NCBI RefSeq assembly: GCF_000423525.1
Contig: NZ_AUID01000003.1
Span: forward strand, 62,001 to 126,000
Length of the DNA: 64,000 nt
From: Proteocatella sphenisci DSM 23131
GTDB lineage: Bacteria; Bacillota; Clostridia; Peptostreptococcales; Filifactoraceae
Reading direction: 5' to 3'
Below are positions 6,996 to 16,943 of this stretch, piece by piece. Made by a program: the position numbers and the translations under genes. The notes under the pieces were generated by a model. It was not told the origin of the DNA. It saw nothing but the letters and a program-made list of their open reading frames with translations, and did not search any database. Position 1 is the stretch's first letter; each line of letters begins with the position of its first letter.

Positions 6996-8387
6996 TTACT
7001 TATACATTATTTTTTTGATAATACCCACTCGTTTTTTGCTAAGAGGAGGGTATTTGAGTTTCAAATCAAACCAAGTTGGACTATGACTAATTGATTTTTC
7101 ATGGGTAAAGGCATCAAAACTGGATTTTCCGTGGTAATTACCCAGGCCACTGGTTCCTCTGCCTCCAAAGGGAAGGTTTTCATTGGTCAGGTGCATAATC
7201 GTATCATTAATGCATCCCCCACCAAAATGAATGCGTCTCAATACTTCCTTTTGAAACTTTTTATCATCTGAAAAAACATAAAGTGCTAAAGGATCAGGAT
7301 TGCACTCGACAATTTCAATAATATCCTCAATGGATCGAAAGGTTATAACTGGCAAGATGGGTCCAAAAATTTCTTCTTTCATGACGGAACAATCTAAAGA
7401 CCTTATTTCTAACAACGTTAGATCAATATGATGAGACGCTTCAGTGAATCCACCACCATACACAATTTTTCCATCGTTTAAGTAAGACCTCACACGATTA
7501 AAATTTCTGTCATTGATTATCTTGCCAAAATCCATTTGATTCTGTTTTGTACTCCCGTAAAAAAGACTTGCTACCCTTTTAAATTCATCATAAAACTCTT
7601 GTTTAATCGATTCATGTACAATCACATAATCTGGTGCAACACAAGTTTGCCCCGCATTTATACCCTTACCAAATACAATTCGCTTAACTGCAAGTTTTAA
7701 ATTGACATTTTTATCTATAATACAAGGGCTCTTTCCCCCTAATTCCAAAATCACAGGTGTTAGAAATTTGGCGGCGCTCTGCATCACAATGCTCCCAACC
7801 TGGGTGCTGCCTGTGAAAAATATCTTGTCAAATCGATGATTCAACAGTTCAGTAGTTTCTTTTATACCTCCTTGTACAACTGCAATATAATTTGGATTAA
7901 AGGTCTTGAAAATCATCTCTTCAACCACTTTTGCGGTGTACATTGAAAGTTCAGATGGTTTGATTACTGCCGTGTTGCCACCAGCAATTGCACCAATTAA
8001 AGGGGCAATTGCCAATTGAAAGGGATAGTTCCATGGGCCAATAATCAAGGTTGTGCCAAAGGGTTCACGCATGGTATAGGATTTTGCCCCAAAATTGATA
8101 AGGGTAGATTTGACTCTTTTTTCTTTATCCCACTTTGACAGATTTTTAAGCATAAAATTGATTTCAGTCAAAGTAATTCCAATTTCTGTCGTAATGACCT
8201 CTTGTTCCGATTTTCTTAAATCTTGATAAAGCGCTTTTGTAATTTGAGGTTCAAAATCAAGAATCGCTTGCTTTAAGCGCGTAAGCATAACTTTACGAAA
8301 AGCAATTGTTCTTGTTTTGCTTGATTTATAAAAATGCTTTTGACTTTCAATGAGATGGGTAATCGCATGAGCGTTTAATTCTTCCAT
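6996..8387 (-). CDS. Class 3-type NAD(P)-dependent aldehyde dehydrogenase
   Basis: Start 8387 is preferred (AAAGGA 8 nt upstream); an alternative ATG at 8402 overlaps the mscL stop as ATGA but lacks a ribosome site. From 8387 the protein is 463 residues, the short length of class 3 ALDHs. Visible motifs are GPWNYPFQL, the cofactor region VIKPSELS, the general-base Glu in LELGGKSP, the nucleophile Cys in GQTCVAPDYV, and EEIFGPILPV. It oxidises aliphatic or aromatic aldehydes to acids in the cytoplasm; the substrate is unknown. Codon choice differs from the neighbours: isoleucine is mostly ATT here and mostly ATA in mscL, glg and spm genes, and CAA and CGC/CGT are common. This suggests horizontal acquisition. 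Confidence 0.88.
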   Translation of the reverse strand: MEELNAHAITHLIESQKHFYKSSKTRTIAFRKVMLTRLKQAILDFEPQITKALYQDLRKSEQEVITTEIGITLTEINFMLKNLSKWDKEKRVKSTLINFGAKSYTMREPFGTTLIIGPWNYPFQLAIAPLIGAIAGGNTAVIKPSELSMYTAKVVEEMIFKTFNPNYIAVVQGGIKETTELLNHRFDKIFFTGSTQVGSIVMQSAAKFLTPVILELGGKSPCIIDKNVNLKLAVKRIVFGKGINAGQTCVAPDYVIVHESIKQEFYDEFKRVASLFYGSTKQNQMDFGKIINDRNFNRVRSYLNDGKIVYGGGFTEASHHIDLTLLEIRSLDCSVMKEEIFGPILPVITFRSIEDIIEIVECNPDPLALYVFSDDKKFQKEVLRRIHFGGGCINDTIMHLTNENLPFGGRGTSGLGNYHGKSSFDAFTHEKSISHSPTWFDLKLKYPPLSKKRVGIIKKIMYK

Positions 8388-8398
8388 TGATTTTCCTT

Positions 8399-8821
8399 TC
8401 ATTTGTTGTTTTTAAGAAGGTCTCTGATTTCTTCAAGAAGTTTGATGTCTTGTGGAACTGGTTCTGGCTCTGGTGCTTTTTCCGGTTCTTGGACCTTTTT
8501 CTTTTTGGCTTTGTTTATAAATTTTATAGCAAGAAATATTGAGAATGCTATTATAATAAAATCCACTATGTTTTTTATAAAACTTCCATAAAGAATGGCT
8601 GCTTCGGGAGTCACTATAGTTTCCCCATCCATGACTGCCTGAGACAATACATATTTTAAGGTACTAAAGTCTGTCCCTGCTGTAAAAAAACCTACTACTG
8701 GCATTATTATGTCATTTACGAGGGATGTCACTATCTTTCCAAATGCTCCCCCCATTACTACTGCTACTGCAAGGTCAAGCACGTTGCCCTTGAATGCAAA
8801 GTCTTTAAATTCTTTCCACAT
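8399..8821 (-). CDS. mscL: Large-conductance mechanosensitive channel MscL
   Basis: The 140 residues match MscL end to end: amphipathic N-terminus MWKEFKDFAFKGNVLDLAVAV, TM1 with the gate sequence VVMGGAFGKIVTSLVNDIIMP, a periplasmic-side loop, TM2 near 83-105 (FIKNIVDFIIIAFSIFLAI), and a charged cytoplasmic helix ending LLEEIRDLLKNNK after a Pro/Glu-rich linker (EPEKAPEPEPVP). It forms a homopentamer that releases solutes on hypo-osmotic shock. AGGAGAT precedes the ATG. Its stop overlaps the first possible ALDH start; the two may be co-transcribed, but no functional link is apparent. Confidence 0.97.
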   Translation of the reverse strand: MWKEFKDFAFKGNVLDLAVAVVMGGAFGKIVTSLVNDIIMPVVGFFTAGTDFSTLKYVLSQAVMDGETIVTPEAAILYGSFIKNIVDFIIIAFSIFLAIKFINKAKKKKVQEPEKAPEPEPVPQDIKLLEEIRDLLKNNK

Positions 8822-8852
8822 ATTTATCTCCTTTTTATATAATACAATATAA

Positions 8853-10700
8853 TTATATAGTATTACCTGTTACCACTATCCCTGCATATTTTCCAAGTTT
8901 TATGGTGTGAGAGTCGATTACTTCCACCTTGCCCATCCTGAAAAATGTAAGAATTTTTGTAAATGGGAGTTTTATTATTTTTTCTTCTCCAAGATTTACT
9001 CCTGCAAATATTCTATCTGTCTCTCTTTTGTCAGAACCTGGCTCAGGAGCTTTTTCTCTGATGAATATAAATGCTCCCCCGGTGTCCATTACGGTCTTGT
9101 ATCCATAGGTCCCTATATCTGCTATACGTTTTCTAATGCTCAGCACGTCTTTGTGGTGGTAATATATTCTGTCGTTTTTCTTATCTATATCGAAACATCC
9201 TCTGTTGAGGGGGTCTTTGGCCCCGCTCATCCCAATTTCGTCTCCGTAATATATACATGGTATGCCAGGAAGAAATGCCCAAAGTATGACTGAGAGGCAG
9301 AGTTTTCGCTTGGCTGTGCGATGTTCATTTTCTGTAAATACGGTCAAAATCCTTGGTGTATCGTGGGTTCCAAGTATATTCATAAGGGAATTAAAGACCT
9401 GAGGCGGGTAGTTCTCCTGGAGGGTTTCTACAGCCTGTGACAGGATTGATGCCTCACCTGTTTCCATATAGGCAATTATTGCTTTTTTTAGGGGATAATT
9501 CATGACACTGTCCAGCTGATCGCCATGAAAGTATTTTCTTCTTTGTCCGTAGCTTAATTTGTTTGAGGCGTCTTCCCATACTTCTCCCAGTATAACGTTT
9601 TCGGGATTTTTTTCCTTTACATGTTTTCTTAGTTCTTCGAGGAATACGTCTGGAACCTCGTCTGCCACATCGAGTCTGAAGCCTGATGCTCCAAGATCCA
9701 GCCAGTGATTTATGACTGAATCCGGATTTCTTATCATGAAGTCAATATAGTTATCGTCATCGTCTTTTACTTTTGGAAGGGTATCGATTCCCCACCATGA
9801 CTCATATTTGTCCGGATAGGTGGTAAAGTTATACCACTTATAGTATTTTGAATCCTTGCTGTTGAAGGCTCCCATTTCTCCTTTTCCATCAGAATTGTCA
9901 TATCTTCTTTTCTTGTTAAAGTAAATACTGTCGTCTCCTGTGTGATTGAACACTCCATCGAGTATTATCTTTATACCTTTTTGCGATGCCTCCCTGCAAA
10001 GATTTTTAAAATCCTCATTTGTTCCAAGCATGGGATCTACATTTTTATAGTCTGAGGTATCATATCTGTGGTTTGAGTAGGCCTCTGTTATGGGGTTAAG
10101 GTATATAACGCTAACTCCCAGGTCTGCGAGGTAGTTGAGTTTTTCCTGTATACCTGCAAGATTTCCCCCAAAAAAGTCGTTGTTTTTTACAAAACCGTTT
10201 TCATCTTTTTGGTTTGGAATGCCTCCCCAGTCGCTTCTGATTATATAGTCTTTATCTATGGGGGGTGCAATATAGGTGTCACTCTTTGCAAATCTATCAG
10301 GAAATATCTGATACATCATCCCCTCGCTCAACCACTTTGGGACTTTAAAGTCTTTTCTGTATACGGTATGCTGAAATTCTCCGCTGTGGTGATTGCACTG
10401 GAGCATTCCGCTCATACCGCTGGTAGTAAGCGCCCTTATGTGATAAAAATACAGTCCGGTCTTTTTGGGCATCCACCTGAATTCGTAATAATCCGTACCG
10501 TCTTTCATGGAAATCCAGTTTCCTGGAATTTCATCGGTTGCTTTAGTCTCATCATTTATGACGACCAGTGTTGCCTGACACTGGCCAAGAGCTCTTGATA
10601 TACCTGCTCGAAATGTTATTTCTACCTCTTCTGGGGTAGCTCCAAATGGTGATTTATAAAATTCATCTCTGGAGTTGTACTCTATCGTTTTATTTTCCAT
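8853..10700 (-). CDS. GH13 alpha-glucan hydrolase, neopullulanase/cyclomaltodextrinase type
   Basis: A 615-residue protein with an N-terminal CBM34-like beta domain (about 1-120) and a GH13 barrel. Catalytic residues by motif: nucleophile Asp344 (GFRLDVADE), acid/base Glu373 (LGEVWED) and Asp447 (GTHDTPR); region I is DGVFNHTG. There is no signal peptide, so it acts in the cytoplasm on glycogen or maltodextrin, cleaving alpha-1,4 (and possibly alpha-1,6) bonds. It is the last gene of the glycogen operon, and its start overlaps the glgP stop by 11 nt, which argues for co-translation. Exact specificity (neopullulanase, cyclomaltodextrinase or maltogenic amylase) cannot be decided from motifs alone. 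Confidence 0.88.
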   Translation of the reverse strand: MENKTIEYNSRDEFYKSPFGATPEEVEITFRAGISRALGQCQATLVVINDETKATDEIPGNWISMKDGTDYYEFRWMPKKTGLYFYHIRALTTSGMSGMLQCNHHSGEFQHTVYRKDFKVPKWLSEGMMYQIFPDRFAKSDTYIAPPIDKDYIIRSDWGGIPNQKDENGFVKNNDFFGGNLAGIQEKLNYLADLGVSVIYLNPITEAYSNHRYDTSDYKNVDPMLGTNEDFKNLCREASQKGIKIILDGVFNHTGDDSIYFNKKRRYDNSDGKGEMGAFNSKDSKYYKWYNFTTYPDKYESWWGIDTLPKVKDDDDNYIDFMIRNPDSVINHWLDLGASGFRLDVADEVPDVFLEELRKHVKEKNPENVILGEVWEDASNKLSYGQRRKYFHGDQLDSVMNYPLKKAIIAYMETGEASILSQAVETLQENYPPQVFNSLMNILGTHDTPRILTVFTENEHRTAKRKLCLSVILWAFLPGIPCIYYGDEIGMSGAKDPLNRGCFDIDKKNDRIYYHHKDVLSIRKRIADIGTYGYKTVMDTGGAFIFIREKAPEPGSDKRETDRIFAGVNLGEEKIIKLPFTKILTFFRMGKVEVIDSHTIKLGKYAGIVVTGNTI

Positions 10701-13125
10701 TTATCGATTCTATCCCCCATATCCGCTGTGCATATTCGCCTACGCTTCTGTCGGCTGAGAATATTCCTGATTTAGCAATATTTGTCAGAGACATCTGGGT
10801 CCATCTTTTGCGATCTTTCCATGTTTCCTGAACGCGTTTTTGGGCTTCCATGTAGGACTTGAAATCTGCCAGCACAAAATACTGGTCAGCGGGTCCTCCG
10901 CTGCCGTTGGTTATAAGGTTTGCAATAGCATTGAAGCACTGGCCGTCTATCTCACATGAGAGCTGTTTCATTATCCTGTATATATGCTTGTCATTGACCA
11001 TGTGGTCATAGGGGCTGTAGCTGTGTGAGTCTCTTAGCTTTTGTACTTCATCTTCTCTCATGCCAAAGAGGAACATGTTCTCGTCGCCAACCTGCTGATT
11101 TATCTCTATGTTGGCTCCGTCATAGGTGCCTATGGTAAGGGCCCCGTTGATCATAAGTTTCATATTTCCTGTCCCTGAGGCTTCTTTTCCTGCCAGAGAT
11201 ATCTGCTCCGAAATATCTGCTGCGGGCATTATGAGCTCTGCAAGGGACACTGAGTAGTTCTCAAGAAACACTATTTTTATCCTGTCTCTTGCTTCTGGGT
11301 CTGAGTTTATCTTGTTGGCCAGATGGCATGCAAACCTTATTATCTCTTTTGCGGCCTGGTAGCCTGCTGCCGCTTTTCCTGCAAATATAAAGGTTCTTGG
11401 CTCAATGTCAAAGTCAGGCTCGGTCTTTATTCTGTCATAGATGTATATTATGTGGAAAAGATTTAGAAGTTGTCTCTTGTACTCATGGATACGCTTTACC
11501 TGGACGTCAAATATGGAATCTGGATCTACCTTTATAGCATTGGTCTGCCATATCTTGTCTGCCAGTTTTATCTTGTTATCTCTTTTTATCTGATGAAGCT
11601 GAGTCAGGACGTTTTCGTCTTCTTTGAATTTCATAAGTTTTTCAAGATTTGTGGCGTCTTTTTTGAATTCAGGTCCTATAAGGTCTTCTATTAGCTCGCT
11701 AAGTCTCGGATTGGCCTGACAGAGCCAGCGTCTGTAGGCTATGCCGTTTGTAACATTTGTGAATTTTGAAGGTGTCTCCTTGTTGAATCCATCAAATATA
11801 TCTTTTTTTATTATCTCACTGTGAAGAGCTGAAACCCCGTTTACCGTATGGGCTGCTGCTGCACAAAGGTTGGCCATCCTCACCTGTCCGTCATATATTA
11901 TGGCATTTTTTCTTATCATATCTTGATCATATGGATATTTTATGGTCAGTTCCAGAGTCAGCCTTCTGTTTATCTCTGCTATTATGGAATAAATTCTTGG
12001 CTGTATCTCTCTTATAATGCTCTCTGCCCATTTTTCGAGGGCTTCGGGCATTACTGTATGGTTGGTGTATGATACAGTCCTTGTAACTATGTCCCAGGCA
12101 TCTTCCCATTCCAGGCGGTGGTCGTCTATGAGTATTCTCATAAGTTCTGGTATTGCAAGAGCTGGATGGGTGTCATTTATGTGTATGGCTACCTTGTCTG
12201 GGAAGGTTTTAAGGTCTTTGAAGGTGCGCATATGTCTTTTTACTATGGTCTGTATGCCTGCTGATGTAAAAAAGTACTGCTGGGTAAGCCTAAGCATTTT
12301 CCCTTCCTGATGGGCGTCTTCTGGGTAGAGTATCTTGGATATTATCTCTGCCATATGCTTTTCTTCCATGGCTTTGAGATATTTTCCCTGGGCAAAGAGC
12401 TCCATATCTATGCTTACAGGCGACGTTGCTCTGTAAAGCCTGAGGGTGTTTACTACCTTGCTGTCGTAGCCTGTAATGTAATAGTCGTTTGGAATTGCAA
12501 TTACTGTATGATAGTTTTTATGGTTGATTCTCAGCTTCCCATTTTCCCAGTACTCCTCGAGAGATCCTCCAAATTGCACATTCTCTGACTCGTCTTCTTT
12601 TTCAAGCAGCCAGGCCTCGCCAAGGTCTTGCCAGTCATCTGCTTTTTCTACCTGATTACAATTTTCTATGGCTTGCTTGAAAATCCCGTATTCGTAGCAT
12701 ATGGACATTCCGTGTCCGGCCATGCCCTGGGATGCTATGGAGTCAAGGTAACAAGATGCAAGTCTTCCCAGACCCCCATTTCCAAGTCCCGCATCGGGGT
12801 CTATGGCGTAGAGGTCTTCGAGTTTTTTCCCAAAGTTTGCCAAGGATCTGGACATTACGTCTTCGAGGTGAAGATTGAAAAGGTTGTTTCTTAGTGATGT
12901 TCCTGGAAGAAATTCCATGGAAAGGTAGTATACCTGTTTTTCCTGATGAGAATTTACTATGTCGTGATTTTCCAGCCAAAGCTCTGACATAATGTCTCTT
13001 ATAACACTGCAGGTCGCCTTGTAGTATTGGTGCATGGTTGCATTATGGGGCTCACGGGCAAAGTATCGCATGAGCTTTCCTTCTATCAAATCTGAAATCT
13101 GTCTGGATGTATAATTAAGTCTCAT
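10690..13125 (-). CDS. glgP: Glycogen/alpha-glucan phosphorylase
   Basis: The 811 residues have the full GT35 phosphorylase layout. The PLP-binding region EASGTGNMKLMINGA carries the Schiff-base lysine (the K in NMK), and GNGGLGRLAACYLDS-type and KRIHEYKRQLLN motifs are present. It releases glucose-1-phosphate from non-reducing ends of glycogen. GGAG lies 6 nt before the ATG. It follows glgA by 3 nt in the glg operon, which fits a storage-glycogen role; the paralogue at 35655-38051 sits with the maltodextrin genes. Confidence 0.95.
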   Translation of the reverse strand: MRLNYTSRQISDLIEGKLMRYFAREPHNATMHQYYKATCSVIRDIMSELWLENHDIVNSHQEKQVYYLSMEFLPGTSLRNNLFNLHLEDVMSRSLANFGKKLEDLYAIDPDAGLGNGGLGRLASCYLDSIASQGMAGHGMSICYEYGIFKQAIENCNQVEKADDWQDLGEAWLLEKEDESENVQFGGSLEEYWENGKLRINHKNYHTVIAIPNDYYITGYDSKVVNTLRLYRATSPVSIDMELFAQGKYLKAMEEKHMAEIISKILYPEDAHQEGKMLRLTQQYFFTSAGIQTIVKRHMRTFKDLKTFPDKVAIHINDTHPALAIPELMRILIDDHRLEWEDAWDIVTRTVSYTNHTVMPEALEKWAESIIREIQPRIYSIIAEINRRLTLELTIKYPYDQDMIRKNAIIYDGQVRMANLCAAAAHTVNGVSALHSEIIKKDIFDGFNKETPSKFTNVTNGIAYRRWLCQANPRLSELIEDLIGPEFKKDATNLEKLMKFKEDENVLTQLHQIKRDNKIKLADKIWQTNAIKVDPDSIFDVQVKRIHEYKRQLLNLFHIIYIYDRIKTEPDFDIEPRTFIFAGKAAAGYQAAKEIIRFACHLANKINSDPEARDRIKIVFLENYSVSLAELIMPAADISEQISLAGKEASGTGNMKLMINGALTIGTYDGANIEINQQVGDENMFLFGMREDEVQKLRDSHSYSPYDHMVNDKHIYRIMKQLSCEIDGQCFNAIANLITNGSGGPADQYFVLADFKSYMEAQKRVQETWKDRKRWTQMSLTNIAKSGIFSADRSVGEYAQRIWGIESINGK

Positions 13126-13128
13126 TTA

Positions 13129-14556
13129 CTACTCCTGTTCTAATTCTTTGTAAAGATTTATATATTCTGCTACCGGACTCTTCCAGGAAAAATCTTTTTT
13201 CATGGCGTTTTTTGTCAGGGTCTTCCACATTTGAGGGTCTGAATATATGTCCATTGCACGCCTTATTGCGTCCAGCATATCGTATGCATCAAAACTCATG
13301 AAGGTTATTCCATTTCCTGTTCCTGTGACTGGATTAAATGGAGCTATACTGTCTTTTAATCCTCCTGCTTCTCTTACTATTGGCACTGTCCCATACCTTG
13401 ATGCTATCATCTGCGAAAGCCCGCAAGGTTCGCTCTTTGATGGCATAAGAAACAAGTCTGAAGATGCATATATCTTGTGCGCCATCTCAGCTGAAAAAAA
13501 GTTAAGCATGGCTGATCTGCCTCTGTAATCTCCTGCCTTGGAGGCGAAGAAATGCTCGTAGCTTGAGTCTCCTGTGCCTAGTATAACCAGTTGGACTCCA
13601 AGAGCCATTATTTCATCATAGACTCTTTGCACAAGATCTACTCCTTTGTGAGAAACTAGTCTTGTCACCATGGAAATCAGGGGTATAGCCGCGTTTACTT
13701 CAAATCCCAGCTCTTTTTGAAGGGCTTCTTTATTTTTATATTTTCCTTGCATCTTGTCAAGGCTGAACCTGAATGGAAGATATTTATCTTTTTCGGGATC
13801 GTATTCAGATGTATCTATACCATTTATTATGCCCCTTAGTTTGAAAGAGTATTCTGCGACTGTCCTGTGAAGGCCTGATGCAAAAAACGGATCTTTCAGC
13901 TCCATTGCGTAGCTGGTACTTACGGTTGTAATCCTGTCGCTGGTTTTTATGGCTCCCTTCATCAGGTTTACAGAGTCTCCGTCTTTGATCAGTTGTTCTT
14001 CTTCATATGAAAGTCCCAATATATCGCCTGTTATATAGGGATTAAATTTTCCCTGATATTCTATGTTGTGTATGCTAAATACTGTTTTTACAGCGGCAAG
14101 TGCTTTGTCTTGAGCGTATAGGGTCTTTAGATATATGGGAATAAGGGCTGTCTGCCAGTCACTGCAGTGTATTATGTCTGTTCTTTTTTCTATATGTTTT
14201 ACTGATTCTATTGCTGCCTTGGAAAAAAATGCAAATCTCTCTCCATCATCATAATGACCATAATATCCTTCTCTGAAAAAGTAATATTCATTGTCTATGA
14301 AGTAATAATCAATATTGTTTTCTTTTATGGTAAATAGGCCGCAGTACTGATTTCTCCATGAAAGCTGGACCTTAAATTCATCTACAAGTTTTAATCTGGA
14401 GGCGTATTTTTCCTTTATGGACTTGTAGAGTGGTATCATGATACTGACATTTATTCCCCTCTTTTTAAGCTCTGAAGGAAGTGTACCTATTACGTCTCCC
14501 AGGCCTCCACTCTTTGCAAAGGGATTTGCTTCGGAACTTACAAACATTATATTCAT
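13129..14556 (-). CDS. glgA: Glycogen synthase (ADP-glucose type)
   Basis: The 475-residue GT5 enzyme begins MNIMFVSSEANPFAKSGGLGD; Lys15 of the KSGGLGD motif binds ADP-glucose. Later motifs are HNIEYQG, GIDTSEYDPEKD and the C-terminal lobe motif SEPCGLSQMIASRYGT containing the catalytic-site Glu. It extends alpha-1,4 chains of glycogen using ADP-glucose from GlgC/GlgD. GGTGGAG precedes the start. It lies 13 nt downstream of glgD and 3 nt upstream of glgP. Confidence 0.96.
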   Translation of the reverse strand: MNIMFVSSEANPFAKSGGLGDVIGTLPSELKKRGINVSIMIPLYKSIKEKYASRLKLVDEFKVQLSWRNQYCGLFTIKENNIDYYFIDNEYYFFREGYYGHYDDGERFAFFSKAAIESVKHIEKRTDIIHCSDWQTALIPIYLKTLYAQDKALAAVKTVFSIHNIEYQGKFNPYITGDILGLSYEEEQLIKDGDSVNLMKGAIKTSDRITTVSTSYAMELKDPFFASGLHRTVAEYSFKLRGIINGIDTSEYDPEKDKYLPFRFSLDKMQGKYKNKEALQKELGFEVNAAIPLISMVTRLVSHKGVDLVQRVYDEIMALGVQLVILGTGDSSYEHFFASKAGDYRGRSAMLNFFSAEMAHKIYASSDLFLMPSKSEPCGLSQMIASRYGTVPIVREAGGLKDSIAPFNPVTGTGNGITFMSFDAYDMLDAIRRAMDIYSDPQMWKTLTKNAMKKDFSWKSPVAEYINLYKELEQE

Positions 14557-14569
14557 ATTATCTCCACCT

Positions 14570-15688
14570 TTAAATTATGCTTCCTTTTTTGATTACCACA
14601 GGAAATGTTATATGACCTGATATCTGGCTTGAGTTTCTGACTATGACGTCCTTGTCTATTATAACATAGTCAAGTTCTGCATTCTCAAGTATCGAGGTGT
14701 ACTCCATTACTATACTGTCCTTTATGACTGAGCCTTTGCCTATACGTACTCCTCTTGATATTATGCAGTTTTCTACTGTGCCTTCTATTACGCATCCATC
14801 TGCTATTATAGAATTTTTGACGCTTGCATGAGGGCCATATTCTACGGGCACGCTGTCTTTGACTTTTGTGTATATTGTATTTTTAAATACCTGCTCTCTT
14901 ATCTCAGGATTGAGCAGACTGATGTTGGCCTGCATATAGTTGGTCACTGAATTAAGAAGCATGAGGCGGCCTGTGTATTCATAGCCCATTATTTTGAGGG
15001 TGTTTATCTGTTTTCTCAAAAGACCGGTGTAGATGTCGTATCTTCCATAAGACATGGCATCTGCAACGAGCGCTTCGAGAAGGGATTTTTTCATCATAAA
15101 TACGCCTATCCCCAGATTTACGGGATTTACGCAGGATTCGTCTTTGTTAAGATATATATCTGTCAGCCTGTTTTCATGATCAAATGTGCAAAGTGGCGAT
15201 CCAAGAGGTATGTTCTCACAACTTTGTGCGTCCCTGTTGTAGGCCATTGTTATGTCGGCTCCTGTAGATTTGTGATAGGCCATCATAGCCTTGTAATCTA
15301 TGCTGTAGATCAGGCTGCTTGATGCTATTATAACGTATTCTGCTATTGCACTTTTTATACTCTTCATATGGCATGAAAGGGCGTCTACCTTGCCTCTGTA
15401 TATACCGCTTGAGCCTGCGCTTCCAAAGGGAGTCAACATGGTGATTCCCCCTCGCTTTCTGTCAAGGTCCCACTCTGTGCCTATGCCTATGTGGTCTATA
15501 AGTGAGTTATAGCTGTCTTTGGTTATAAGTGATATATTAAATATCCCTGAATTTACGAAATTTGACATAGCAAAGTCTACGAGTCTATATCTTCCGCCAA
15601 ATGAAACAGAAGCCATGGTTCTTTCGTCGCTTATTTCTCTAAGATTTGCAAATTCTGAGTATGTGAATATAATTCCAAGTGTATTCAT
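14570..15688 (-). CDS. glgD: ADP-glucose pyrophosphorylase regulatory-type subunit GlgD
   Basis: This 372-residue protein is homologous to GlgC but lacks the pyrophosphorylase signature GGxGxRL at its N-terminus: it starts MNTLGIIFTYSEFANLREI where GlgC has an AGGQGSRLG loop. The FGGRYRLVDFAMSN block and the C-terminal left-handed beta-helix (hexapeptide-like repeats from about 250) are kept. In Firmicutes GlgD is the poorly active partner that raises GlgC activity in a heterotetramer. GGAGG precedes the ATG, and the gene follows glgC by 1 nt. Confidence 0.94.
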   Translation of the reverse strand: MNTLGIIFTYSEFANLREISDERTMASVSFGGRYRLVDFAMSNFVNSGIFNISLITKDSYNSLIDHIGIGTEWDLDRKRGGITMLTPFGSAGSSGIYRGKVDALSCHMKSIKSAIAEYVIIASSSLIYSIDYKAMMAYHKSTGADITMAYNRDAQSCENIPLGSPLCTFDHENRLTDIYLNKDESCVNPVNLGIGVFMMKKSLLEALVADAMSYGRYDIYTGLLRKQINTLKIMGYEYTGRLMLLNSVTNYMQANISLLNPEIREQVFKNTIYTKVKDSVPVEYGPHASVKNSIIADGCVIEGTVENCIISRGVRIGKGSVIKDSIVMEYTSILENAELDYVIIDKDVIVRNSSQISGHITFPVVIKKGSII

Positions 15689-15689
15689 C

Positions 15690-16925
15690 TTATACCTCCA
15701 CTTTTTCTGTATCTTTGTCGGTATCTTTGTCTACCATGAATCCCGCGGATATACGAACCCCTTGACCTATCTTGATTTCTTGTCCTATTACTGTTATCAA
15801 GGGTGTTTTTTCCGGGTTTTCAATATCTCTACAATCACCTATTTTAGCATTTTTGCCTATTATAGATTCTTCCCCTATTATTGCATATTCTACTACTGCT
15901 CCATCTTGTATATCTGCACCGGGCATTATTATAGAGTTATATATTATCGCTCCTTTTCCCACTTTTACAGATTGAGAAATTATGCTTTTTATGACCTGTC
16001 CTTCTATGACGCAACCTTCTGTTATGAAAGAGGTCTTTATGTCAGCTTCTTTCCCTATATACTGAGGGGGCTTTACTGGGTTTTTTGAGTATATTTTCCA
16101 TGGTGGATCGTAAAGACTTATGGACATGTCTGGATCCAAAAGATCCATGTTGGCCTCCCAGAGCGACTCTATAGTTCCCACGTCTTTCCAGTACCCGCTA
16201 AATTTGTAGGCGTAGAGGTTTTCTCCGCCTTTTATCATGGCTGGAATTATGTTCTTTCCAAAGTCATTTTCTGATTCTGGATTTCCCTCGTCTTTTATAA
16301 GGTAATCTCTCAGTTTATCCCATGTAAATATATAGACTCCCATGGATGCAAGATTGCTCTTTGGATGTTCTGGTTTTTCTTCAAACTCATATATCTTTTC
16401 ATTTTCATCACAGCTCATTACTCCAAATCTGCTGGCTTCTTCATAGGGCACTTGTATAACTGATATGGTGCAGTCCGCTCCCTTGGCCTTGTGATGACTG
16501 AGCATGAGATCATAGTTCATCTTGTATACGTGGTCTCCTGAAAGAATAAGTACATAATCCGGATGCGAAGCTTCTATGAAGTGCATGTTCTGATATATGG
16601 CGTTGGCTGTACCAGTGTACCACTCTCCTCGCTTTCCTTTTACATATGGCTGCAGTATACTGACTCCTCCGTTTTGGCGGTCAAGGTCCCAGGGCTGGCC
16701 ATTTCCTATATATGCATTGAGTTCAAGCGGCATATACTGGGTCAGCACTCCCACCGTGTCTATTTCTGAGTTGGTACAGTTTGAGAGAGTAAAGTCTATT
16801 ATCCGGTATTTACCTCCAAATGGCACGGCGGGTTTTGCTATTTTCTGGGTAAGTACTCCCAGTCTGCTTCCCTGGCCCCCTGCAAGTATCATTGCTATCA
16901 TGGTCTTTTTTCTTGTTTCCAGCAT
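15690..16925 (-). CDS. glgC: Glucose-1-phosphate adenylyltransferase, catalytic subunit
   Basis: The 411 residues carry the intact nucleotidyltransferase loop [19 protein letters not shown], the substrate block [14 protein letters not shown], the [10 protein letters not shown] region, and a C-terminal beta-helix. It makes ADP-glucose from glucose-1-phosphate and ATP, the committed step of bacterial glycogen synthesis. GGGGGAC precedes the ATG. It is 18 nt downstream of glgB. The pairing with GlgD is typical of Firmicutes. Confidence 0.96.
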   Translation of the reverse strand: MLETRKKTMIAMILAGGQGSRLGVLTQKIAKPAVPFGGKYRIIDFTLSNCTNSEIDTVGVLTQYMPLELNAYIGNGQPWDLDRQNGGVSILQPYVKGKRGEWYTGTANAIYQNMHFIEASHPDYVLILSGDHVYKMNYDLMLSHHKAKGADCTISVIQVPYEEASRFGVMSCDENEKIYEFEEKPEHPKSNLASMGVYIFTWDKLRDYLIKDEGNPESENDFGKNIIPAMIKGGENLYAYKFSGYWKDVGTIESLWEANMDLLDPDMSISLYDPPWKIYSKNPVKPPQYIGKEADIKTSFITEGCVIEGQVIKSIISQSVKVGKGAIIYNSIIMPGADIQDGAVVEYAIIGEESIIGKNAKIGDCRDIENPEKTPLITVIGQEIKIGQGVRISAGFMVDKDTDKDTEKVEV

Positions 16926-16943
16926 TTTGTCGTCCCCCTTATT

